Origin: JACCTU01 sp963769665
GTDB taxonomy: Bacteria > Actinomycetota > Thermoleophilia > Gaiellales > Gaiellaceae
Length of the DNA: 64,000 bases
Direction of reading: 5' to 3'
Assembly (NCBI GenBank): GCA_963769665.1
Contig: CAVYMQ010000003.1
Span: 1,798,001 to 1,862,000, forward strand
Made by a program: the position numbers and the translations under genes. The notes beneath the pieces are model-generated. The model ran no database searches, was not told the DNA's origin, and was given only the letters and a program-made list of their open reading frames with translations. Every line of letters begins with the position of its first letter. Within the stretch, counting starts at the first letter, position 1. Below are positions 41,676 through 51,500 of the stretch, piece after piece.

Positions 41676-44600
41676 GCAGTGGGATCGCTGGCAGAGACAC
41701 CACGCCGAGCTGGTCGAGCAGGCTCTGCGCGCGTGCGGCGTTTCGCTCCACGTCCTCGCCGATCGCTGCGAGTGCCTGGTGGGCGAGCGCCTGTTCGTAC
41801 TCGGCCTCCGTGGTCTGCGCCGTCGCCAGGCTCTCCTCGAACGACGCTCGCGCGTCCTCGGTGTGCCCGGCCTGGGCGCGCGCGTAGCCCACGAGTCGAA
41901 GCAACCCCGCCTCGAGTGGTGATCCGCCGCTCGCGCGTGCCTCGGCGAGCGCCGACTCTGCGCGCTCGCGCGCTCGTTCGGGGCGATCGCCGCGCAGCAC
42001 GTCGAGCTCCGCGAGCCGGGCCTGGGCCTCCAGCATGAAGGACGCCGCTTTCAGCTCGCCGAACCCATCGAGCGCGGCCTCGAGCGCCGGCTCGGCCTCG
42101 TTGAAGCGCCCTTCCCTCGCTGCCAGCCGACCGAGATTCCCGGCGGCGACGTGTTCGAGAAAGCGTGCGTGCGCGCCCTGGAAAACCCTGCCAGCTTCCT
42201 CGAAGAGCTCGCGTGCTTCGTCCGTGCGTCCCTGGTCGGAGAGGATCTCGGCGATGTTGCCCACGATCGTCGCCGCACCGACGACGTCACCGATTCGCTC
42301 GCGCAGGCGTCTGCTCTGGTCGTAGTGGCCGAGTGCGTCGTCCCACCGGCCCTCGTAGTACGCGTCGATGCCGAGGTTGTTGAGGACGTTCGCCTGGCCG
42401 AGGAGGTCGCCAAGCTCCTCGTAGATCGGCAGTGCGATGCCGCGAAAGTCCCGCCGCTCCGCCCAACCCAGCGATGTGTACGAGAGGTGCAGGAGGTAGT
42501 ACCCGTGTGCTGCACTTTCGAGATCCTGGATCGCGAGCGCGGTCGGAACGACGTCGCGGCACCAGCGGATGCACTCGGCGAGCTTTCCCTGGCGCAGCCG
42601 CACCCCGGCCGTCGCGAGGCCGAGCCGCACGGTGTGGCGGGTCTGCTCCTCGCCCTTCGGCAGCGCCTGCGCGGCGGTGCGGCCGTTCGAGTACCGGCGC
42701 AGCGCGCCGACGTAGTCGCCCTCGCGCTCGCGGACGACGCCCTGCTTGAGCAGCAACGCGGGTTGGCGGCCCGGCGCCTGTGCCAGCCGCGCGGCCTGTC
42801 GATACGCGTGCCCCGCGTCCTCGTACTGTCCGGCGAGCTCCGAGACGTCGCCCAGCGCCTCCCACACGTCCGCGACGGCGTCGCGCTCGAGCTCGGGAAG
42901 GCCCTTCTTCGCGTCGAGCGCGCGGCGATAGAACTCCGCGGCGTCCGCGTTCGCCGACTTTGCACGAGCGCGCTCGGCGGCGACGAGCGAGTAGCTCCAC
43001 GCCTTCCCGTGCACCTCCGCGCGGAGGAAGTGGAGGGACAGGACCTCGGCGAGCTCCTCCGTCTCATCCGGCCGCAAGCGCTCGTACGCTTCTCCGACGC
43101 GCGCGTGAAGCTCGCGCCGACGTCGATAGGGGAGGCCCTCGTACGCCGCGTCTCGGAAGAGCGCGTGGCGGAACCGATACGCGCCGGCGACGTTCGGGTC
43201 GCGTTCGACGAACTCGGTGAGCCGGTCCCACGCGTCGGAGTCGGATGCCGCCGAGGGATCGCCGGCGAGCACGAGCTCGAGCACGTCGCTCGCGAAGGTC
43301 GGACCGAGAACCGAGGCCCAACGAAGGAGTGCGCGGTCCGGAGCGGAGAGGCGGTCGATGCGCGCGCCGATGAGCGCCTCCACGGTGTCGGGGAGATCCT
43401 CCGGCTGCTCGGAGTCGGTGCCGCGCGCGGAGACGAGCTCCTGGAGGAAGAGTGGGTTGCCTCCGGCGCGCTCCGCGATCGCCTGCAGCTCGTCGCCTGC
43501 GAGACCCTCGGGCGCGGCAGACACCGCGAGCTTTCTCGCGTCCTCGTCCGGGAGGGGATCGAGCCGGATCGTGAACGCCGGAACCGGCGGCGTCCCCTCG
43601 GCCGCCGAGAAGCCGCCTGCGACGGGGCGGCGTGTCGTGCAGGCGAACCAGGGTTTGCCCTGGAGCTGGAGCGCGAGGTGCCGGAGCAGCTCGGCAGAGG
43701 CCTCGTCCATCCAGTGGACGTCCTCGAACAGGATCATCGTCGGCGAAGCGAGGAGCGACGCAAGCAGCGTCGTGACGACGCCGTGAAGGCGCACTCGTCG
43801 AAACGCCGGTTGCAGGTCGTCGACCTCCGCAGTCGCTTCGACCGGGGCGTCGAGCGCGAGGCCCAGGAGCGGGATCCAGGGTACGAGCTCCGGTGCGAGC
43901 GACTCGAGCCGACCGCGAAGCGCCGCCGAGTTCTCGGCCGGATCGGCGCCGAGCGGAACGTCGAGCAGGCGACGGATCAGCTCGCGGAACGGGAAGTACG
44001 GAGTCGTCGACTCGTACTGCTCGCAGGCAGTCACGACCGGCGACAGATCCTCCGCCTGCGCGCGCACTTCCTCGACGAGGCGAGACTTGCCGATCCCGGG
44101 CTCGCCGATCAGCTCGGCCAGCGTGCCGAAGCCGGCGCGCGCGGGGCCGAGCGCCGCGCTCAACACTGCGAGCTCGCGCTCGCGGTCGACCATCGGCAGT
44201 CGCGGCCGGTCGGCGTTCGTGCGGACACCGACGACCGGCCCGAGGTCGATCGCTTCGATCGGTTCCGCCTTGCCCTTGACCTGGAACGGGGGCAGAGCGG
44301 TTCCGGCGAACACGGTCTGCGAGCGTGCGACGACGTCTGAGGGCACGAGGACTTGTCCCCGCTCCGCGCGCGCCATCAAGCGCGCCGCCAGCGCCGCGGT
44401 GTCGCCCAGAATGGTGTACGTCCTCCGGAAGGGCGCGCCGACTTCGCCCGCGAAAACGCGGCCGCGATTCACTCCGTGCTGCACGTGGAGCCGCGTCTCG
44501 GCCTCCGCGATCCTGCGGACCGTGCGGAGGATTCGCTCCTCGTCGTTCTCCGACGCGACCGGTGCCCCGGCGACGAGCACGATCCGTCCGCCGTCGCGGT

Positions 44601-45483
44601 CGATGTCGCTCTCGAGGAAGCAGACGTCGTACTCCTCCGCCGCTGCCTGGACCGACTCGACCAGCTCCGCCAGGGCGGCCGCGGCGTCGTCCGGCCCGCC
44701 GCTTGTGAGGAGTTCGTCCACGCCGCCGAAGCGCACGAACGCAATTGCGGCCGCGCGATGCTCGCCCTCGGCAGCCGCTGTGGCGATGTGCTGACGCACT
44801 CCGACCGGGACGAACGACGCAAGATCGAGGCCCGACGTATCGGGGAGCGGCTGGAGCTCCCCCGCGGCGTCCGGCTGTGCCCGGAGGAGGAACCCTTCCC
44901 CTCTCTTCTCTCCGAGGACGCGCGGATCGAGCAGCGCGGCGGTCGACTCGCTGACGAGGATCTCACCGGCCTCGGATGCAGCCTCCATCTCGACAGTCGT
45001 CGTTGCCGCGGGCCCCGTGACCAGGAGCTCTCTGTGCGAGCGGCCGACCAGGAAGAAGTCGAACGACCCGCTGTGGGCTCCGACGTGCATGCGGAGCGTC
45101 ACCTGGCCTGCAGATGTGCGCAAGTGTCCGATCTCGCGCAGCGTGCTGCGCATGTCGAACGCCGCTCGGGTAGCACGAGCCGCGTGGTCTTCGCCCGAGA
45201 AGAAGAGCAGCAGCGCGTCGCCGCCGAACTTCAGCAGCCCGCCGCCGCGCGCGTAGGCGACGTCGAGCAGTTGCGCGAACGTCGCGTTCATGACGTCCGT
45301 GACCTCCTCCGCGCCGGCTTTTCCTTTTGCGGCGAGCCGCTCCGACATCGCCGTGAAGCCCGAGACGTCGACGAACGCCATCGTTCCCTCCAGGCGCCGA
45401 TGCCGAGCGTCGGGCTCGCTCAGCGCCCATTCGACCACGATCCGCGGCACATAGGCGGTCAGGTCAGCGCGAGGTGGCTCCAT
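41671..45483 (-). CDS. Tandem cyclase-homology / AAA ATPase / TPR signalling protein
   Basis: This 1270-residue cytoplasmic protein has four regions. A first class III cyclase-homology domain (about 30-190) has metal Asp D39 in FVDVSGFT and D89 in FGGDALLLFF. A second (about 240-385) lacks those Asp but keeps Arg368 in ILGDTAALAARL. A STAND-type ATPase follows, with Walker A GEPGIGKS at 460-467 and MILFEDVHWMDE. The last 400 residues are TPR repeats, for example NVLNNLGIDAYYEGRWDDAL. No DNA-binding domain is seen. I chose ATG 45483 (minus); the frame extends further, but that runs into the divergent gene. It faces the giant secreted protein gene across 94 bp. Confidence 0.87.
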   Translation of the reverse strand: MEPPRADLTAYVPRIVVEWALSEPDARHRRLEGTMAFVDVSGFTAMSERLAAKGKAGAEEVTDVMNATFAQLLDVAYARGGGLLKFGGDALLLFFSGEDHAARATRAAFDMRSTLREIGHLRTSAGQVTLRMHVGAHSGSFDFFLVGRSHRELLVTGPAATTTVEMEAASEAGEILVSESTAALLDPRVLGEKRGEGFLLRAQPDAAGELQPLPDTSGLDLASFVPVGVRQHIATAAAEGEHRAAAIAFVRFGGVDELLTSGGPDDAAAALAELVESVQAAAEEYDVCFLESDIDRDGGRIVLVAGAPVASENDEERILRTVRRIAEAETRLHVQHGVNRGRVFAGEVGAPFRRTYTILGDTAALAARLMARAERGQVLVPSDVVARSQTVFAGTALPPFQVKGKAEPIEAIDLGPVVGVRTNADRPRLPMVDRERELAVLSAALGPARAGFGTLAELIGEPGIGKSRLVEEVRAQAEDLSPVVTACEQYESTTPYFPFRELIRRLLDVPLGADPAENSAALRGRLESLAPELVPWIPLLGLALDAPVEATAEVDDLQPAFRRVRLHGVVTTLLASLLASPTMILFEDVHWMDEASAELLRHLALQLQGKPWFACTTRRPVAGGFSAAEGTPPVPAFTIRLDPLPDEDARKLAVSAAPEGLAGDELQAIAERAGGNPLFLQELVSARGTDSEQPEDLPDTVEALIGARIDRLSAPDRALLRWASVLGPTFASDVLELVLAGDPSAASDSDAWDRLTEFVERDPNVAGAYRFRHALFRDAAYEGLPYRRRRELHARVGEAYERLRPDETEELAEVLSLHFLRAEVHGKAWSYSLVAAERARAKSANADAAEFYRRALDAKKGLPELERDAVADVWEALGDVSELAGQYEDAGHAYRQAARLAQAPGRQPALLLKQGVVREREGDYVGALRRYSNGRTAAQALPKGEEQTRHTVRLGLATAGVRLRQGKLAECIRWCRDVVPTALAIQDLESAAHGYYLLHLSYTSLGWAERRDFRGIALPIYEELGDLLGQANVLNNLGIDAYYEGRWDDALGHYDQSRRLRERIGDVVGAATIVGNIAEILSDQGRTDEARELFEEAGRVFQGAHARFLEHVAAGNLGRLAAREGRFNEAEPALEAALDGFGELKAASFMLEAQARLAELDVLRGDRPERARERAESALAEARASGGSPLEAGLLRLVGYARAQAGHTEDARASFEESLATAQTTEAEYEQALAHQALAAIGEDVERNAARAQSLLDQLGVVSLPAIPLP

Positions 45484-45577
45484 CCGGCGATTGTGCAGAT
45501 ATTGACAAGGCGCGCGTAGAGGGACATAACTCAGGGGGCCGCCAGAGGGGCGGCACGAGGTCGAGGGGAGCAGGGCC
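45484..45577. promoter_or_regulatory. Divergent promoter region with sigma-70-type promoter for the giant gene
   Basis: On the plus strand TTGACA (45502-45507), 17 bases, and CATAAC (45525-45530) form the best promoter in the window. Transcription would start near 45537, at a hairpin GCCGCC/GGCGGC (45538-45543, 45549-45554). GAGGGGAG at 45563-45570 is the ribosome site. The minus-strand gene must start from the same 94 bp. Confidence 0.6.
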
Positions 45578-48500
45578 ATGCGGCACGCATTGCGAGCGGT
45601 TCTGGGGGCGAGTGCGCTCGTGGGCGCGCTTGCGTTCGCGGCGACTGCCCAGGCGGCCGACTTCACGGTCACGAACACGGGCGACAGCGGCATGGGATCG
45701 CTACGACAGGCGATGCTCGACGCGAACACCCCCGGCGCCGACCGCATCGTCTTCAACATCGTCCCGGGTGGCACGCAGACGATCACGCTCACGAGTCCGT
45801 TGCCCTCCGTGACCGAGCAGCTCGAGATCGACGGCACGACCCAGCCGGGCTGGTTCGGCCCGCCGCTGATCGAGCTCAGCGGCGGCGGCACGGTTGCGTT
45901 CGGCCTCGACCTCGCCGGCGCGAACAGCCTCGTGCGGGGTCTCGTCGTCAACCGCTTCACCGCGGTCGGAATCAACCTGCGCTCTGCGGGCGGCATCCGG
46001 CTCTTCAACAACTACATCGGCACCAACGTCTCGGGAACGGTCGCGCTCGGAAACGACATCGGGGTGCGGGCGACCATTGGGGCGGGCACTTCGATCATCG
46101 GCGGCACCGGCGCGGGCGAGGCCAACGTCATCTCGGGGAACATCGACGCGGGGATTCAGCTCATCACCCCCGGCCTCACGGTCGCAGGCAACCGGATCGG
46201 GACCAACGCGGCCGGCGACGCACCGATCGGGAACGGAGGGGACGGCATCACGGTCGCCGCAGGCGGCGCGACGATCACCTCGAACGTGATCTCCGGCAAC
46301 GGGACGGACGCGAACTCCCACGGTGGCGTGAACCTCGCCGGCTCGGGCTCGACCGTCAGCACCAACATGATCGGGACGAACGCAGCCGGCAGCGCGGCGA
46401 TCGTCCCGGGGACGTCCAGGCCGATCGACGGGATCAGAATCGACTTCGCGAGCGGAAACACCATCGGCGGAGAGCTCGGTCAGGGCAACGTGATCTCCGG
46501 AAACCATCGTGGAATCCTGGTCAACGGGTCGGGGAACACGATCCGCCAGAACCGCATCGGCACTGATCCGGCGGGCAACGGAAGCATCCCGAACGGAGAT
46601 ACCGGGGTCCTGCTGACCACGTCGGCTTCGAACACCACGATCCTGTCGAACCGGATCGCGAACAACGGCGCGTGGGGTGTCTTCGCGTTCGGCGGGACCG
46701 GCAACTCGATCCGAACGAATCGCATCTTCGCGAACGGGCAGCTCGGGATCGACCTCGCACCGCAGAACCCGACCTTGAACGACGCCGGCGACGCCGATTC
46801 GGGTGCGAACAACCTCCAGAACTTCCCGGTGATCACGAGCGCCAATGCCGACGGCCCGACGGTGTTCGTGACGATGACGTTGAACTCGACGCCGAGCACG
46901 ACGTTCGCGATCGACTTCTTCCGCAGCGAGACCTGCGACTCGTCGGGCTACGGCGAGGCCGACTTCCTCTACCTGCCCGACAGCGAGACGCCGATGGTGA
47001 TCACGACGAACGCATCCGGCAACGGATCGCTCGTCTTCGACACGTCGCTGGCAGGCGGTCGCCAGTACTCGGCCACGGCAACCGATCCCTCAGGCAACAC
47101 CTCCGAGTTCTCGCAGTGCTTCACCGGTCCCGCCGGCGGCGGTGACCCGCTTCCGACCCAGACGACGATCACGGCGGGTCCCGTCGACTACACGAACTCG
47201 TCGAGCGCCAACTTCAGCTTCACCTCGACCGCGGCGAGCCCGTCGTTCGAGTGCAGCCTCGACGGGAGCGCGTTCACCCCGTGCACCTTCCCCAAGGCCT
47301 ACCTCGAGCTCTCGAACGGGCCGCACCGGTTCGAGGTGAAGGACGTGACGGACAGCACTCCCGCTGTTTGGCTCTGGACGATCGACACGGCTCCGTCGGA
47401 CGGGACCCTCGACCGGCACAACGGCCGCGTCGTCAGCACGGTGAGCGGCTCCTCGATCGGCGGCGAGGTGCAGAACGAGCTGGCGCAAATCTTCTCGCCG
47501 GGGTCGTCGGGAGCGATCGTGGAAGCTCGGATCGGGCTCACCTGCCCGACCCCGTCGTCGGTCCGCGCGCGCATCGAGACGACGAGCGGCGGCGTGCCGA
47601 CCGGCACCGTGCTCGCGCTGGCCGAGGTCACGAACGCCGGTCCAGGCGGCGGGTTCAAGCGGTTCCCGTTCTCCCCGGCCCCGAGCCTGGCGGCGGGCAC
47701 CGACTACGCGCTGATCGTCGCCGGCCCGGCCTCGACTGGCTGCATGGCGTTCGTCGCCGAGGACGCGACTCCGGGCGGGATGTTCTTCCGCACCGCGGCT
47801 CCCACTCCCGGCACGTGGGCCCCCAACTCGGCGTCCGAAGATCTCGCGTTCGCGACCTTCATGGGCGCGACGCCTGCGTCCCTCGTCGTCACGAACACGA
47901 ACGACAGCGGAACCGGCTCGCTCCGCCAGGCGCTCGAGAATGCCCTCGGGCTCGAGGGCCCGAAGACGATCACCTTCGCGATTCCCGGCTCGGGCGCCCA
48001 CACGATCACGCTTGCCTCCGAGCTTCCCGAAGTCGCGAGTCAGGCGACAATCGACGGAACGAGCCAGAGCGGCTTCCTCGGATCGCCCCTGATCGAGCTC
48101 GACGGCGCTCCGGGGTTCAGCGGTCTACGGTTCCCCGGGAACAACGCGGTCGTGCGTGCGCTCGCGCTCTACGGGTTCCAGAACGCGGTTGAGATCACCG
48201 GCACGAGCAACCGGCTCGTCGGCAGCTACGTCGGGCTCGACGCAACCGGCACCGCGCGCGGAAACGCGAACAGCGGCGTCACTGTGGCGGGTCTCGAGAA
48301 CGAGATCGGCGGTTCCGCGGCCGGCGACCGCAACGTGATCTCCGACAACGCGGGGAACGGGATCGTCGTCAGCGCGGCTGCGACGTCGATCCGCAACAAC
48401 CTGGTCGGCGTGAATGCCCTCGGCACCGTCGCAATGCCGAATGCGCTGAACGGCATTCTCGTGACCACCGACTCCATCTTGACCTCGATCGTCGACAATG

Positions 48501-51500
48501 TCGTCTCCGGCAACAGGGACGACGGCGTCTTGGTCGACTCCGAGGCGACGTTGATCGGTAATCGAATCGGCATCGCGGCGAGCTCGGACAAGCCGATCGC
48601 GAATGTCGGGGACGGCGTTCAATTGAACGGCTCAGAGAGCAACGTCGGCGCCGACGCGCCCGGCTCAGCGAACACCATCGCCCACAACGGCGCAGACGGC
48701 GTCTTCGTCTCCGGCGGTCTGACGAACGAGATCGTCGCGAACTCGATCTACTCGAACGGGGGTCTCGGCATCGACCTGGCGCCGAACGGCGTCACCCCGA
48801 ACGACGTCGAGGACGGCGACGGCGGCCCCAACGACCTCCAGAACTTCCCGGAGTTCGAGAGCGTGACGTTCGCCTCCGGGTCGACCGACCACTTGCACGT
48901 CGTCGCCTCGTCCCCGGTCTCGCCGCCACCGGGGTCCTACCGCATCGACTACTACGCGAGCGACGTCTGCGATCCATCCGGCAACGGCGAAGGCGTGCGT
49001 CACCTCGGCCACGATCTCACCGGCTCGGGCGGGGGAAGGGTCAGCTTCGACTCCGACTCGATCGGCCCAGTCCTGGCCGGGGAAATCCTCACCGCGACGC
49101 TCACGAGCCCGACCGGTAGCACGTCCGAGTTCTCGGAGTGCCACGAGATCGGCGAGGGGCTGGACAACGAGCTGCTCTTCACCAGCCCGGCCGAGTGCGT
49201 GCCCGGGTTCCTCGGCGGCCACACGATCGACTTCGAGGACGCGCCTGAGAGCGGCGCCCTGACGATCTACGACGAGCTCGGAATCACCTTCGTGGCCAGC
49301 GGACAGGCCGTGCCGCGAGCGGTCGACACCGGCGCGCGCGTCACGAGCTCGCCGACGACGTCGCTCGTCAACGTCCCCGTGGTCATCGAGGGACCGGGAC
49401 CGGGGTCGAGCGACGACGTCCCCTTGCGGATCACGTTCGACGCGCCTCAGACGGCAGTCGGCTTCTTCCTCGGTAACGGCGGCGAGACGCTCGCGAGGGT
49501 GACCGCCTACCGCGACAGCGTCGACGTCGGCTCGGTGCAAGTCCCCGTTCCCACCGACGCAGTCGAGGCCTACGTCGGGATCAGGCTGCTCGAGGGGACG
49601 TTCGACGAGGTGGAGGTCGACTACGGAGGCGCGTCTCAACCCGAAGAGCTCGACGACTTCTGCTTCCTGACGAGCGAGGAGGAGGGCGAGGAGTCGGAGG
49701 CGATCACGCTGACGGCCGACCAGAAGACCGTCGCGGCCGGTGTCAAGCTCGTTCCGCTCGGCGACGTGCCGTCGAACCAGCTCCCCTCGTTCGCGGGCGC
49801 ACCTTCCTCGACGCCTGTGGGGTCGATTCCCGTGGGCTCGATCCCGGTCGGGTCGATCCCGGTGGGCTCGATTCCCGTGGGCTCGATCCCGGTGGGCTCG
49901 ATTCCCGTCGGCTCGATTCCCGTCGGGTCGATCCCGGTGGGCTCGATCCCGGTCGGCTCGATCGGGCTCAACTCGATCCCGGTGGGCTCGATCGGGCTCG
50001 ACCAGATCCTGCTCTCGCAGTTGCCGGTGAACGCCGACGAGCTGCTCGCCGGGACGCCGCTCTTCACGCGGCCGCGCCAGTCGATCACGCTCGGAGACGT
50101 CTACGCGAACGCAACGACGCGTGCGCGGTTCAACGACCTCAACCTCCCCGAGAGCGGGCTGATGAACTCGATTCTGAACGGGGTGCCGTTCTCGGCGTTC
50201 ATGCTCGGCCGCGCGACACTGGCGCAGCTCCCCGCGCCGGGTGGGGCCTCGAGCTGGTGCGCGGCGATCACGGCCGCGGGCGGCAGCTGCGCGGGCGTGA
50301 GCGGGACGAACACCGTGGTCGGCCTCTCGATCGCCGGCGTCCCGGTCGGCTCGATCCCGGTGGGCTCGATTCCGGTCGGGTCGATTCCCGTCGGATCGAT
50401 CCCGGTCGGCTCGATCCCCGTGGGCAGCATCGACCTCGTCGCCAGCCGGCTCGCGGGAATTCCGGTCGGCAGCATCCCGGCGGGAACGCGGGGCCACGTC
50501 GTCGACTCACCCTTCCCCGACGGCTGGACGCTCGGCGACGCGAAGGCGGCGGGCCGGATCAAGCCGGGCGCGCAGCTGAGCGACCTCGTCGGCGCGTTCC
50601 CGGCCGGCCTGGTCCTCAACGATCTGATCATGGGCATTGTCCCGCGCTCGGCGCTGGCGTGGGAGGGATTCCCGCTCGACGGCTTCCAGCTCTTCGCCGG
50701 AACCGGGGACGTCGTGCCCTACCGCCTTGCGTTCACCCTGACGTGCCCGGTGCCGGCGAACTTCGCGGCGCGCGTGCAGCTGCCGGACGGGTGGCTGTAC
50801 AAGCCGGGGACGACGCGGTGGAGCTACGGGACCGGTCCTCCGGTCACCGGCGCCAACCCGACCACGACCTCCCGCTCCGGCGCTCGCTGGTCCGACCTGC
50901 CCGGGACGCCGTGCCCCACGGGTGCCGCGCGGCCGGTCGAGCTCAGCTTCGACGCGCTCTCAGGGTTGACGCTGGGTGTCGAGGAGGCGACGGCCTCGGT
51001 GACGATGGGAGCGACGACGCACGCGACCGACTCGCAGGCACCGGTGCTCGTGACGCAGAACTGGGAGAGCAACGACGCCGTGGCGGGCGCGGAGACGATC
51101 CAGCCGAACCGCCTGGTCGTCGGCCACGTCGCCAAGAGCGGAGACGTCGAGGTGTTCCGCCTGCCCGTCCCGTCCGTCCGCGGAACCCGCACCACCGTGT
51201 ACCTCAGCCACATCGCAGAGGGCGCGGACTTCGACCTCGTGGTCGGGAAGCCCGACGCGCCGTCGCTGCAGTCCAACCCGGTCGGCTCGATCCCCGTCGG
51301 CTCGATCCCGGTCGAGGACGGCGGCAGCTCGGTCGACAACCGCAGCGATGCGCTTCCGCCCGAGACGCTGCAGGACATCCCGGTCGGCTCGATCCCCGTC
51401 GGGAGCATCTCGGCGAACCGCGGCGACGCCGACGAGGCGGCGCAGGTCGTCGCCGACGGCGAGGAGGGGTTCTACACGATCGCAGTGAGCGGCTACAACG

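Noticed and set aside
42151..44340. Plus-strand frame of 729 residues
   Set aside because: It is a shadow of the cyclase/ATPase/TPR gene, which has clear Walker motifs on the minus strand.
49811..50490. CRISPR array
   Set aside because: The 15-bp repeats are contiguous, have no spacers and are read as IPVGS in a long coding frame.
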